DNA from: Diatrype stigma
Lineage: Eukaryota; Ascomycota; Sordariomycetes; Xylariales; Diatrypaceae
Reading direction: 5' to 3'
NCBI GenBank assembly: GCA_022225965.2
Contig: JAKJXP020000001.1
Location: 434,001 to 498,000 of the forward strand
DNA: 64,000 nucleotides
Made by a program: the position numbers and the translations under genes. This document shows, in pieces, positions 33,747 through 44,925 of this stretch. A model generated the notes under the pieces. That model made no database searches. It was not told where the DNA came from and saw only the letters and a list, made by a program, of their open reading frames with translations. Numbering within the stretch: position 1 is the stretch's first letter; every line of letters starts with the position of its first letter.

Positions 33747-35057
33747 CTAGGCGCCATTTCCATTGCTCTCACCAATTCCCGCTGAGACAGCTGGCTCAGC
33801 AGCGGCGGCGGCGGTGTCGGTGTCGGTGGCAATGGGAGCAACGGCCTGCTCCAGCGCCTGCAGGACGTCGCGGACCAAGTCATCGGCGTCCTCGATACCG
33901 TTGCTGACGCGGACGAGATCGTCGAAGACGCCGACGGCCTCGCGCTGGTCGCGGGGGATGCCGGCGTGGGTCATGGCGCTGGGGACCTCGACCAGGCTCT
34001 CAATGCCGCCGAGGCTCTCGGCCAGGGTGTACAGCTTGGTGCTCTGGCAGAAGCGCTCGGCGGCGTCGCGGCCGCCGCGGACGCGGAACGAGAGCATGCC
34101 GCCGCCGAGCCCGTCGCGGTGCTGGCGCAGGGCGATCTTGCGGTGCGGGTGGGAGTCGAGCCCCGGGTAGTGGACGGCGAGGACGTGGGGGCTGGCCTCG
34201 AGGGCGCGCGCGACGGCCAGCGCGTTCCGGCTGGACTCGCGCACGCGCAGATGCAGGGTCTTGACGCCGCGGTGGGCGAGCCAGGCGTCGAAGGCCGAGG
34301 GCACGGCCCCGCCCGCGTTCTGCAGGAACGCGAGCCGCGCGCGCAGCGCGTCCGAGTTGAAGGCCGCCGCGCCCATCACCACGTCGCTGTGCCCGTTGAG
34401 GTACTTGGTCACGCTGTGCACGACGATGTCGGCGCCGTGGTCCAGCGGCGTCTGCACGTAGGGGCTGAGGAAGGTGTTGTCGACCACGACCTGCGCGCCG
34501 TGCGCGTGGGCCACGTCCGCGACAGCGCGGATGTCCACCAGGCGCAGGGTCGGGTTGCTGGGCGACTCGATCCACACCAGGCGCGTGTCGTCGCGGAGGT
34601 GCGCGGCGATGTCGACCTCGATCTGCGGCGTGAAGGTGACGCGGACGCCGTGGGCCTGCGCCACCTGCGTGAAGTAGCGGTGCGTGCCGCCGTAGACGTC
34701 GCTGACGCTGAGGACGTGCGACCCGGGGGGCAGGGACTGCAGGATGGTGGCGGTGGCGGCGCTGCCGCTCGAGAAGGCGAGCGCGTGCCGGGCGTGCTCG
34801 AGGGCCGCCACGGCCGCCTCGAAGCTCGCCCGGTTCGGGTTCGCGCTGCGCGAGTACTCGAACGCGCCCACGGGCTGGCCCGCCCCGCGCTGCGCGAACG
34901 TCGTCGACAGCGAGATCGGCTCGATCACGGCCCCCGTCACCGGGTCGTGCGGCGCGCCGGCGTGCACCGCGAGCGTGCCGAAGCCGTGCGCCGGGGCCGC
35001 CGGAGGAGATGTCTCGCCGCTGCTGCCGTTGTGGCCGTTGTTGATCGGCACGGTCAT
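33747..35057 (-). CDS. CYS3: Cystathionine gamma-lyase-type PLP enzyme
   Basis: A single exon of 436 codons on the minus strand. Family landmarks of the Cys/Met-metabolism PLP enzymes occur in order: TLAVHAGAPHDPVTGAVI at the N-terminus, SLSTTFAQ, EYSRSANPNR, FSSGSAATATIL, SVSDVYGGTHRYF, WIESPSNPTL, VVVDNTFLSPY and the PLP-lysine loop HSVTKYLNGHSDV at about residue 220. The C-terminal VHYPGL, then SLGGIESLVEVP and an RVSNGIED motif, are typical of cystathionine gamma-lyase rather than gamma-synthase. It would cleave cystathionine to cysteine, 2-oxobutyrate and ammonia, completing reverse transsulfuration in the cytosol. The N-terminal 25 residues and the Thr/Ala-rich C-terminal tail are extra. 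Beta-lyase specificity cannot be excluded from sequence alone. Confidence 0.93.
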   Translation of the reverse strand: MTVPINNGHNGSSGETSPPAAPAHGFGTLAVHAGAPHDPVTGAVIEPISLSTTFAQRGAGQPVGAFEYSRSANPNRASFEAAVAALEHARHALAFSSGSAATATILQSLPPGSHVLSVSDVYGGTHRYFTQVAQAHGVRVTFTPQIEVDIAAHLRDDTRLVWIESPSNPTLRLVDIRAVADVAHAHGAQVVVDNTFLSPYVQTPLDHGADIVVHSVTKYLNGHSDVVMGAAAFNSDALRARLAFLQNAGGAVPSAFDAWLAHRGVKTLHLRVRESSRNALAVARALEASPHVLAVHYPGLDSHPHRKIALRQHRDGLGGGMLSFRVRGGRDAAERFCQSTKLYTLAESLGGIESLVEVPSAMTHAGIPRDQREAVGVFDDLVRVSNGIEDADDLVRDVLQALEQAVAPIATDTDTAAAAAEPAVSAGIGESNGNGA

Positions 35058-37651
35058 GTTGCGGGTTTGATAGATGGGAGTTGGCGTGTTATAGTTATAG
35101 GGAAGGAAGGGGGGGAAGAGAAAAGGTAAGAAGAGAAGATGGTATGCAAATAAGCCGGAAACCAGCTAATGATCGAGGAGAGAAAAATCAACTGAAGTTT
35201 TCAGGTGTCTGTCAAGGTTACTATCAAGTGCCAACCCTGTGAGAGAGTGATTACTACTTATGTAATCAGTGCGGGCAAGTGCAAGACCTGGATGCCTAAG
35301 GACAGAGACCTGGGAAAGAATGTCGAGTTGGGAATGTGTTTGTCAAAAGGCCTGTGCTGCAGAATGTGTCTATGTGTCTAGATGGAGAGGGATGGGAAAA
35401 TCAGACGCAAGATGCAGGTGCAGACTTTGGGTGCAGATTTTATACAATGACTCAGAGACGAGCGTTGAGGCGGAATTCCCTTCTGGAGCTACGGGTTTGT
35501 ATGGATTTCTAATGTGCCTCAGGGTCTCCGGTACTTCGCATGTGTCACAAACAAAGAAAGGCGTTTCTGGTAGGGTTATGGTTTTAAGGTATCATCGTGT
35601 TGGCAACCCTATGGGATATAAAGGAGCATGTACGTACGAACGAATGCACTTTCCTTTTTCCGACTTCTGCCGCTCTATCGCTCTACTGCAACTCAAATTT
35701 CCATCATTGTACATTGGCGTCATTTGATAACGGGATGATAAATCAACCTTAGCACGGAATACGTACCGCGGAAGGTGTAGCTAGCGGCACCTGCCACCCT
35801 AGCAGCCCTGGCGACCCTGACTAAGTCGCCTTTTACTAGCATTCCCCGGATCTGACAAGGGCCTTGACAGCGTCAGACCGCCCCGAATCCAAGCGAATCG
35901 TAGGCCTGCTTGCTGCACAACGCACCCACCGACCAATCAACCTTGACGCCTTACCCACTAAGGCCCGTATAGTCGTGGCATGCTTGACAAATGAACAACT
36001 TGGAAGCCTTTTAACTTATTAACATTTATATATCGTACCGGAGTACTATACCGTCACTACCCGTTCAGGGGCTTCTTATTTGTTTAGACAGATGGATGCG
36101 TAGGCAGTAAATCAACTCGCGGATATATTGCGAAATACAGGAGACAAAGCATGTCATCTCTGGCCGAACTTACCTACTTACTTAGGCATTACCTTTGTAG
36201 GCTATCAGCCTAAGAGACACATGTCTTCCCCTCTTACATAATAATGTACATAAGCATGCACCCTTTTGCCGGACCTCGGGACTTGGCACATTGCTCATAA
36301 ACACCTCGTTGATGTGGCAAAGCAGTATACCAATATTTTGTCCAGGGACCAACATGCAGATAGCTCAACTCAACTTTATAGTCCTAGGTCGTCACGATTG
36401 TCCGATATATATAGTAATAAGCAATTGTTACTAACAGCATATCTTTTGGCGTACTAACGTGTTCGATAATGATAGTAGGTAGGAATGGCACAAGACACCT
36501 ACCTACCTGACTATGATGTTCGGCGAAATATACCAAAACACAGCCAAACCCAGATTAGTAATCTATTAACATTACAAAGGCTAGCAAGTATATACTTGGT
36601 AAATAGATGGCCAATATGCTGCAGGTATGTAATGGGACAGCATCTGCAGGAGAAGTAGAATGACCTATGTATGATGAATAGGTAAAATAATCTACAGCTA
36701 TCTAGGCGCGAGTTCGAGTGGTATGGCAGATGGTATCTGGGGCGGCATGATGCCAAGTATTTTGTGATCCAGCATGACCGCCGTGGGTGGCAGGTACTTG
36801 ATCCATGACGAGATAGCTTCATCCACTAGAGTGCCACGAGGAAGAGTATGGTCTAGGGTGTAGGTATTAGTGTGACGTAAATGCCACAAGGCTGCAGCAG
36901 GCAAGTTCTTTCCAAGTATTGCTAAGCTCAAGAATATGAACCAATGCAAGTAGTGAGACCTTCCTCCCTGAATCATGTTAGAAACCCAGACATACGAGAG
37001 AAATTGCATACCAAGGATTCTGGATTGACCTAACCAGGAGTACCTTGATATTCCCCTTTCACGAACTAAAGTTAATCCATTGATCACTACAGACCACTTG
37101 ACTACGTTATCGTCAGAAATCAACTCATTAATATTACGAACTTAAAGAAAACGAAATCAAGCTAGAAAAATACAGGTGTTCCCAAGCCCCTCGAATAAGC
37201 AACCTCCTGGATCATTCAGGCAAAAGCATGTGCTAGACAGCAGAGCTTGACAGCAGACATTGGTATGTCATGTGTAAGTAAAGCTCTAGCAGTCAAAAGC
37301 CTAGAGCTCCGGCTTATTCTCCAACTGCCCGTTCGTACGGTGATGTGATACCGTCTCGATGTAACCTGATTGTTGGTGCACGAGCCGCTAACAACCTAGG
37401 CCGGCTATGCCTGGGTTATCCCCACGGTTTGCAATGTATCATTGAGCTTATAGCCCAATAGACCTTTGAAGGTGCTTGGTCTGTGAGTCTGTGGGTCCGC
37501 GATAAGTGTGCACATCGAAACAGAACTATGATCAAGCGTGATGCAGTTCAATCTTTTTCGTTGGACAAATCTAATTCGGAATTGGTCTTGATTAGTTTTC
37601 TTCCACTATAAGTACGAACTGGTAAACTTATATTATACGTACCTAGAGTGC
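35058..37651. other. 2.6-kb AT-richer spacer with possible gene relic
   Basis: Upstream region of cystathionine gamma-lyase and downstream region of the 511-aa F-box gene. Apart from the possible relic at about 36690-37130, open frames are short and unconvincing. The part after 36400 is visibly AT-richer than the window average. Confidence 0.6.
36690..37130 (-). pseudogene. Possible relic of a spliced protein-coding gene
   Basis: On the minus strand an open frame of about 140 codons is interrupted by an intron-like 44-bp segment (donor GTATGC, CTAAC branch, TTCAG acceptor near 37010). Removing it gives a leucine-rich continuation (KVSLLALVHILELSNTWKELA). A second intron-like segment further down leaves a stop in frame. 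Blocks such as SSWIKYLPPTAVMLDHKILG look protein-like. I recognise no family and find no plausible start. It may be a decayed gene or coincidence. Confidence 0.25.
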
Positions 37652-39187
37652 CTAATCGATCGGTGGAAGCATCGTAGGCGGCACTCCCTTGCTATGCATG
37701 CCATCCACCATTGCATATTTGATCTCCTTTAAACCCTGATTGAGGTTATCTCCAGACCACCGTATCTCGAATACCGACGGTGAACTTTCGCACTTGATAC
37801 CATGTTCGAGACGCCTTATACGTTGCTCTTGCATGGTCCGACACGGATTTACGATGGAAATCTCAGATAACTGCGCTAGACCAGCCACGGAGAGCATGTC
37901 GAGTAGTTTCACCCATAGGTTGATCTTTCCCTTCCAACCCGCGTCTTCACCTTCATGGTTTTCCGCACGTAAGATCACCCCGTGAAGGCCAATGGAGCGC
38001 AACGTGGAGTCATAAGTCTTGTAAAGCCGGATCAAGTCGCCTGGGTGGATGTCCACGAAACCGATATCAATTCGGCTGAGATTCGCAAACCTTATGGGAT
38101 CGCGTGGTGTTCCCATGGTAATACTCGAAGCCTGCTGGTTCTGGAAACTATCGGGATGCATCGAGAGCCACTGTAGAAGTTGCCTGTAGTCCGAAGGTGA
38201 GTCCCAATGTTGGAAATTGAGTCGCAAATGCTCAAGTGATTTGGCTTTGCATAGAAACTCTTTGAGCTCAAAACTTGGGGACCGCGGAGTGTTATCGCTT
38301 CTAGGACCAGGGAAACAATTGTTAAGGTCTAGGAACAATGCCTTGAGATTGGATAGAACGGGGGTTATGGTGGATTCTAGATAACGGGGGAGGTAAAAGG
38401 TCGAGTCTTCGAGAGAAGCTTGCCTGAGAATAACTTCGAACCGTTCAGGCCTAGTCTTGCTTTTCCCAAGAGCTCTTAGGATCGTCCTGAAGACATGGGG
38501 TGGATAGATGTCACTTGAGGAGGATCTCGAAGCGCGCGAGGTGCGTGCAAGATTCATGCCAGTCTCCCGAAGGAACGTGGTTTTGCCATAGCTATTCCAT
38601 TTGGCAGTCTCTCCATCTCTGTGACGGGTGTTGGAGCTCCAATCCCGCATTCCAATTGTCGTGAGGTTCGGCAGATTCTCAAGGGCTTGGACCAACATTT
38701 CATGGTCTTGTCCGCTACTGATCAACAGCTCATGGCTCAAAATCGCCTCGCGGTATTTGTTGTATCTCTCATCTTCAGGAGGAAGGAGTGAAGCATGGAG
38801 TCTCGTTCTACCCACGGGTATGGTTCCATTGGGCATCAGTAGTTTGGGACGCTCCACGCCGATGATGAGGTAGGTTAGATAGGGACCATAGCGAGATCTG
38901 GAGATGTCCACGAGAGCCTGAAGGCTAAACTCGGTGAACATGAACTGGCGCTTGGTGAAGAACTCTTTAGCAAAGGCGCGGAAGAGCGAGGCCTCAAGGT
39001 GTTTGCAGGAACGACGCAACATGCCATATTCAGGTGTGGTCAAATAGGAGCATATGAGAAGAAGCAACTCCTGGGGCATGACCATGAGGCCCTTTGGTCT
39101 CGTTGGCTGGGAATCCATTGTTGACTGGGCATCCATAATTGACTGATGATCCATCTTGAACTGGGGGTTGTCGATTAAGGTCGACAA
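37652..39187 (-). CDS. F-box-like protein, 511 aa
   Basis: One exon on the minus strand. After an N-terminal low-complexity segment of short near-repeats (MDHQS/MDAQS/MDSQP, residues 12-28), the block LMVMPQELLLLICSYLTTPEYGMLRRSCKHLEA at about residues 34-66 has the F-box pattern. The remainder contains scattered leucine-rich stretches (LTYLIIGVERPKLLM; LEHLRLNFQHW; LRSIGLHGVIL), as in the large expanded families of fungal F-box proteins. It would recruit an unknown substrate to an SCF ubiquitin ligase. The start could be the second Met at residue 12; both are in the disordered leader. It is unrelated in detail to the F-box gene at 20.3 kb, though both sit on the minus strand. There is no catalytic activity of its own. 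Confidence 0.78.
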   Translation of the reverse strand: MSTLIDNPQFKMDHQSIMDAQSTMDSQPTRPKGLMVMPQELLLLICSYLTTPEYGMLRRSCKHLEASLFRAFAKEFFTKRQFMFTEFSLQALVDISRSRYGPYLTYLIIGVERPKLLMPNGTIPVGRTRLHASLLPPEDERYNKYREAILSHELLISSGQDHEMLVQALENLPNLTTIGMRDWSSNTRHRDGETAKWNSYGKTTFLRETGMNLARTSRASRSSSSDIYPPHVFRTILRALGKSKTRPERFEVILRQASLEDSTFYLPRYLESTITPVLSNLKALFLDLNNCFPGPRSDNTPRSPSFELKEFLCKAKSLEHLRLNFQHWDSPSDYRQLLQWLSMHPDSFQNQQASSITMGTPRDPIRFANLSRIDIGFVDIHPGDLIRLYKTYDSTLRSIGLHGVILRAENHEGEDAGWKGKINLWVKLLDMLSVAGLAQLSEISIVNPCRTMQEQRIRRLEHGIKCESSPSVFEIRWSGDNLNQGLKEIKYAMVDGMHSKGVPPTMLPPID

Positions 39188-39410
39188 AGATAGGTAGGCA
39201 AGATGGATTCACCAAAGTACAATCGTGCGGCGGTCAATGTTTTAAGTGATTGAATACGACGAGGAAGGCACAATAAGGCACAACAAGGGATGGGGGACAA
39301 GGGAAGGAGATGAAACCCCAATTCCACAAGATGGAATTGTAATGGTAGAGTTCGTCTTGAATGAGGGTGGTGAAGAATCTGAAGATAGATGAAGGTGGCA
39401 CACCCGGTAT

Positions 39411-39451
39411 GGAGGTGGGAGGTGGGAGGTGGAAGGTGGAAGGTGGGAGGT
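39411..39451. repeat. GGAGGTGG-type tandem repeat
   Basis: About five units of GGAGGTGG/GGAAGGTGG in purine-rich sequence, roughly 225-265 bp upstream of the F-box start. Confidence 0.75.
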
Positions 39452-39802
39452 CGTCGATTCCTATTTGAATACTAAATGCCCACCTGTAGCCGCATCTTGT
39501 AGTTGTGTCGTAGGTAGCAGGTAGCGAGCACACTTGTGCATTCACTTCCCAGCGCTTTCAGGCAGCCGTGGTTGCCTATTTCGGCAGAGCATCACTGCTG
39601 TACTTCGTACAATAGGTCTGTTAGTGAATATATGGGGTCCGTGCGCCAGCATCACCACTATAACTAGTACCCCTAGTGCCCTAGGTACATGTCGGTATGC
39701 CGCTGTTACGGTGATGTCGGTCCTGGCAAAATAGGAAGATAGGTACATACGCCTAGGTATCACAATGGGATAAACCCGACAATACAATAGGACTGACAAT
39801 CT

Positions 39803-39827
39803 ACATACATACATACATACATACATA
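39803..39827. repeat. CATA tetranucleotide repeat
   Basis: Six consecutive CATA units, a typical polymorphic microsatellite. Confidence 0.9.
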
Positions 39828-40222
39828 CCTTTACTATGTAGTCGATGAATTCAATAATCCCCGCTCCTTCAAACCAGGCCCAGGCCCAGGTCTATCTAGG
39901 TATGTATGTCTCGGTACCTATCCATTGGTGAACTTCTTTTTTCTGGACGAGCAAACCCCGCTCCACCCCGCACTCGCCCGCGGTGTCCGTGCATGCGGAC
40001 CCGGATGCGGATCCAGGTCCCGCATAAGCTCGGAGGCCCCGTGACCAATCAACCGACCGACCGGCCGGATCTGGTTCCGCAGGAAGGCAGGCCAGCAGCT
40101 ATCAATTATTAGCTACCTAGCCTCCTCGAGGGCGGGGTCGGCCCGCCCAGGCACCGCATCGCACCGTACCGCACCGCACCGCACGAAGAACATGTGACAT
40201 GCCAGTTGCTGTGGAGGTTGGG

Positions 40223-40234
40223 GTACCTAGGTAC
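40223..40234. promoter_or_regulatory. GTACCTAGGTAC palindrome
   Basis: Second full 12-bp copy, in the spacer between the F-box gene and the permease 3' end. Function unproven. Confidence 0.4.
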
Positions 40235-40848
40235 TTGACCGCCGTGATGTCTGCCTCTTTCCCGTGCGTCCCAACGCAGCTTGTTGGGGTTTATCGATGG
40301 TGGACCACTGCCCCTAGTAGTCGAAGAAGCAGTGTCCGAGTAGGGATCCTTCCTAGGGTAATTAGTAGCTATGTCGCCTGAATGAAGAAGTGCGTAAGTG
40401 TACGAGGCCGTGAATACCTACGACGGTGGAGGAGACGACGATATTCGGCTCCTCCAATTCGTTCAAAGTATCTGCTGTCACTTGATTTTGGAGTGAGGAT
40501 ATGGATACGCGTTATGTTAACATGGGGTTATAATGCATTAAGTCGGGAAAAACAAACAGCTGATTTGCTCGGTTCTACTTCTGTGTAACAGACGAGACGG
40601 GAACAAGGATTGATTCCCTCGGAGTCGAGGACCAAAAGAGAACTCGGAAAACCAAGTTAAGATCTCAAGTCTTTCAATGAGAATTTGGTTGAGTAGGCAA
40701 AAGATATACCGGCATTTAGATGATACACCAAGACCTCGTGAAGATATAGCCCCCCCAGGAACTCCTTGGTACCAAATGCACACCCTTTTTTATTCTTGCC
40801 CCTTTACCCTACCTACATTCCATCACAAAATCATAGGTATATATGTAG

Positions 40849-43072
40849 TTAGACACCCTTAACACCCTTATCGTACTTAGTGCCCACCACCGCCTCCTCA
40901 TCATCAACAACGTACGCACCGCCCGCCCGGCCTCCTCCTCCGCCGCCGCTGCTGCTGCCATTATCGTCGTAGGCCAGGCTGACGTCGGAGATCTGGTCGC
41001 CGACCTCCAGCCACCTGTCGCTGCAGGCGGGGACGGGGAAGAGCTTGCACAGGCCCCAGTACACCGACGAGGAGACGATGAAGCCGCCGAAGAAGTTCAG
41101 CTCGTAGATGTACGTGGCGCCCCGGGGCACGGGGGTGCCGACGGCGCCGGCGAAGCCCACCACGTTGATCAGGATGCCCGAGATGTAGGCCGCGTACGCG
41201 CGCCAGTTGACGCCGAAGGTGTAGAAGTACGGGCCCGACTTGCGCGCGTCGTAGAGCTCCTTGATCTCCAGGTAGCCCCGCCGCACGAGGTAGTAGTCGC
41301 TGATCATGACGCCCGCGATCGAGCTGAGGAAGACCGAGTACGAGGACAGGTACGTCGTGAACTGGTTGGAGGACGTGAGCAGCTGGTAGGGGCACATGGC
41401 CAGCCCCACGAGCGCGCAGATGTAGCCGCCGCGGCGGATGTTGATGAACCGCGGCAGCAGCGCCGTCATGTCGGTCCCGGCGGAGATCGAGTTCGCCGCG
41501 ATGTTAGTCCCCAGCTGAGCCAGCGCGAAGGCCGTCGCGATCACGAAGACGCCGAACCGGCCCGCCGGCCCGCTGTCGTTGATGAAGTTCTCCAGGAGGT
41601 CCAGGGGGTCCCAGATGGGCTCGCTCCCGGGGTAGATGATCAGCGAGCTCGAGGAAACGAAGATGCCGATGAAGGACGTGACGGCGAACCCGATGGGGAT
41701 GGTGAAGAACTGGGACCAGAGCGCGTCTCTGGGCTTTCCGGCAAAACGCGAGAAATCCGGATCGTTCACGATGAGCGTGGCAAAGTTGGCAATGGAGCTC
41801 ATGATGCCCTGGACGATCGCCCATCCCAGGTCGCCTCCAGACTTGGTAGCGCCTTGCCTTATAATAGGACCGGCGCCACCGGCGCGAACAAGAGACCAGA
41901 TGAACAGGGCGATTCCGGCGCATGGCACGAAGTACGCCTTGACGGTGAAAAGATGTCGGATCTGTTGCACGGGAAACCAGATCGCCGGCAGGGAGCACAA
42001 CCAGAAAAGGAAGAAGGAAGCATAGTCGGCAGCGCTGGTTCCCGAGTCTTCGGAAAATGCAATACCCTTCCCAATGGTGGCTCGGTCCTGAAATTTCGCC
42101 GCGTTAGCTTTTGCTACAGGGCAAGCCCGGACACTCACGAAAACACCTACCCAGCTAGTCCATATGGAACGAATCATGAGATACACGCAGTGTCCGCCAA
42201 TATACGATTGCACTCCATACCAGATGCAAGCTATAGTTGTACCAAATAGTCAGCAAAAGACACGCATATGTGGTTCAGCGCAAGATATATGCAGTGCATC
42301 CAAACTCACCCATAGCGGCGCGGTTGAAAACCGGCCAGAGGCAGCCCCATATGCCGAAGGAGGATCTGTTCACGACCGGGAACCCGATATGGTAAGCGGC
42401 GCCGATCCGGCCGGTCAGGCAGATGAAGCAGCCGGCGACCGAGTATCCGACCCAGACGCATATCCACGACTGCCACCACGACAGGCCGTTGACAATCATG
42501 GAGGAGCTGATCATCCACGTGTTGATGTTAAAGGAGTCGGCGACCCAAAAACCGACAAAGTTCCAGGGTCCCCATTGGCGCCGCTCGGGTTCAACGGGTT
42601 TGAGATCGTTGTTCGTCAACTGGTGGATAGAAAATCCCAATCGGTCAGCCTCGACATCATTCTGCGGTTTCCTGCTTCATCCTTGGCCATGAGTTTCGAG
42701 GGGTCGATTTACGGGAAGGGGTTTTTTTCTTCTTTTTTCTTCCTCTCTTCCCCCCTAACCCCTCCCTTCTTCAGAAGTTCATGTACGTAGAACAAATTAT
42801 AGCCCGTGCAGAGCAAATAAAAGGGGAAAAGAGAGTATTAAGGCAGTCCTCACCATCAGCTGAGTTGTGGTTAAACCCTCTTCGTGGTCGACCTGCAGCT
42901 TGTTGGCCCAGGCGTTCAGCCTGGAGCTGTGAAGCTTCTCCATCACGCTTGGCGATTTTCCTATTCCTAAAGTGGCATGGGCTGACGATGCGGTAGTGCC
43001 TATCAACGGGCTGGTCTCTTCGAAGGAGTAATTATCGCGTAATAGTGAGCTTTGCTGGCTTCCTCGTCGCAT
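40849..43072 (-). CDS. NCS1-family (Fur-type) nucleobase/allantoin permease
   Basis: Four exons on the minus strand, 43072-42854, 42619-42310, 42230-42139 and 42087-40849, give 619 aa. Junctions rebuild family sequence: [48 protein letters not shown], and [12 protein letters not shown]. The NCS1 signature block [12 protein letters not shown] before TM1 and the aromatic [16 protein letters not shown] and [26 protein letters not shown] segments are characteristic of Fur-type transporters (uracil, allantoin, uridine, purine). Further hydrophobic segments would complete about 12 spans; the substrate-motif-like [15 protein letters not shown] and [10 protein letters not shown] segments are present. 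The short N-terminus may contain sorting signals; the C-terminus is Gly/Ser-rich and acidic. The substrate cannot be fixed from sequence, and an uncharacterised member is possible. It is a plasma-membrane proton symporter by family. Confidence 0.88.
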
Positions 43073-43915
43073 ACCAACCGGGTGGTACTGTTAAAAAGGA
43101 TGCGCCCCCGCGGGAACAGCTCGCAAGGCAGCTTAATTGCCTATTTCAAATAGAGTTGCGACGAGTAAGTAAGTTGGCTGTACTTATCCCGCCCTGTCCA
43201 TTCATGTAGGTACGCGACAGTGACAGGCGCCGGCGGGATTTCTAGTCAACCGCTATATAACTAAGGAATGCGATGCTCTATTCCACCGTTCGAAAGTTCG
43301 CATCGGCGCGGGCAAGCTGGGATCTAAAAGAAGAAAGAAAGGAGACAACCTTGGAAGAAAACGAGGTATGAGCAGGGAGGAGGGAGGGCGAGGGAGACCA
43401 ACAGCTAATATACCTACCTACCTGCCAGCCAGCCAGCCAGCCTACCTCCCCTTCGAGATACACACGAGATACACATGCGCCCCCCAGGTAGACTGACATC
43501 TTACGATCTACCGTGCATCCAGCAATCTATCCAGTAGCAAGCCGTCCTTCGACACCTATCTATCGCCCGGCTCCTACACGGCACGATTGCGTAGATAGCA
43601 AGGGTAGCTCCCCCACATGCTACCGCATGGGTGCTAGAGCCACAGGCTTGGCGGAAATCCCTCTGCAGATTCGGCCTTGCCGTTGTTGGACGAAAAAGTG
43701 ACTTTGGGTAGCCAACAACAGCAGCGAGAGGCCTGGGAATCAGCTCGAGGATCAGCTATGTTCGGTACCGGTAGGGGTCCCAGGGCCTGGAGGGCCCAGG
43801 AACTGAGGGGCCACTGGGGGCTAGGCGAAGCTAGGGAAGACGTTAAAGCGTGCTCCACCGACCCCGGGCTCAGCTTATCTCCAAACTCAAAATCCGACCA
43901 ATCGCTGTTGTTATT

Positions 43916-43942
43916 ACTCGATCAAAATCATTTTGATCGAGT
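43916..43942. repeat. 13-bp perfect inverted repeat with one central base
   Basis: Arms ACTCGATCAAAAT and ATTTTGATCGAGT flank a single C. The arms are fully complementary. It is in a gene-free spacer, roughly 0.85 kb upstream of the permease start. Confidence 0.9.
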
Positions 43943-44191
43943 CAACGTCCAAAGTCAAAATCTAAGGAAAGGATCCATGGACATACAAGCTGCCGAGCAA
44001 ACTGGGCTGGGAGCACGCGACAAGCTCAGATGAGCCCAGCCAGTGAGCCCACGAGGTAGACCTCCGATAAGCTGGTTAGAGGCTCCCGCCTTACGGAACT
44101 TTATTAGATTAGATGATGACATTTGTAACGGTTGCGTTGCAGTTGCTCTGCAATCTAGATACATCTGCATCGCATCTCTTATCTAATGTAC

Positions 44192-44323
44192 TACCTAGGT
44201 ATGTATCTGCAACAAGATCGTTCCTTGTATTCTCTTAGTTTGTGTAAATCGGGCGACTACCTCCGCGGCGACGAAGCATAGGATCTCAAGTGACTAACAA
44301 TGAGGCTATTGGGTACCTAGGTA
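44192..44323. promoter_or_regulatory. Two TACCTAGGTA copies, 112 bp apart
   Basis: Perfect copies at 44192-44201 and 44314-44323, in the spacer downstream of PARP. Function unproven. Confidence 0.4.
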
Positions 44324-44925
44324 GCTATCCATAATCACCAGGACCTGCAACATGCCAAAAGCGGGAGTTGTCGCGGACCCAATATGTCATTTCACATAGG
44401 CAAGCAATTTTATTTGGGCAAGGGTTGAGCGCCTTCGTTAGGTATTGTTGGCCGTAGCTGATGACATAAACATGCTCTGGCGCACCTGCAGGCTGGAACG
44501 GGAGGCTGGAACGGGAAACACAACCACCTTGCATGCCCGTTGCCTCTACCAGAGCTTTTGTGCCTCAGAAAGATCTCCGTTACATACTCCATATACCTAC
44601 ACCCATGAGAATACCATATAAAAGCCCAGGCGCCGTTGACCCCCGCGATATCTAGTTTTATGAATAGCTCGATATAGTCAGCAAGATAGCAACATCGTTT
44701 CTTCAAAAGTACTGATCGTCCGATTCTCGATGAGCCTCTTTTCAAATGTCGGATTTTGGGAGGGCAGAAAGATAACCCCCACAGCCGGGTAAAGAGCCTC
44801 AGAGGCCTTGCATGCATCAATGGTTGCCCAATCAGATGCAATACGTCCTGGCCACGGTGTAGATGTGTTGAGAAAGCAGGCCGTGTCTGCACAGCTACTT
44901 GTTGAATATTTCAGAGTGAGATGTC

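Larger units (their letters stand above)
39188..40848. other. 1.66-kb repeat-rich spacer
   Basis: Contains a GGAGGTGG repeat (39411-39451), a CATA repeat (39803-39827), a GTACCTAGGTAC palindrome (40223-40234) and a CACCGCAC repeat (about 40150-40183). The upstream region of the F-box gene and the downstream region of the permease lie here. No gene is supported. Confidence 0.65.
43073..44925. other. 1.85-kb spacer with a perfect palindrome
   Basis: Upstream of the permease and downstream of PARP. CAGCCAGC/CTACCTAC tracts lie at about 43410-43445. A perfect palindrome is at 43916-43942, and TACCTAGGTA copies are at 44192-44201 and 44314-44323. Open frames here are short. No gene is supported. 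Confidence 0.6.

Noticed and set aside
33966..35129. 387-codon plus-strand frame antisense to cystathionine gamma-lyase
   Set aside because: It is a reflection of codon bias opposite a conserved enzyme. Sequence is Arg/Val/Gly-rich with no family blocks.
31138..43072. A nitrogen-metabolism gene cluster (DUF1989, CYS3, NCS1 permease)
   Set aside because: The genes are 1.4 to 6 kb apart, interrupted by an F-box gene, and have different strands and unrelated pathways. Shared function is not supported by sequence.
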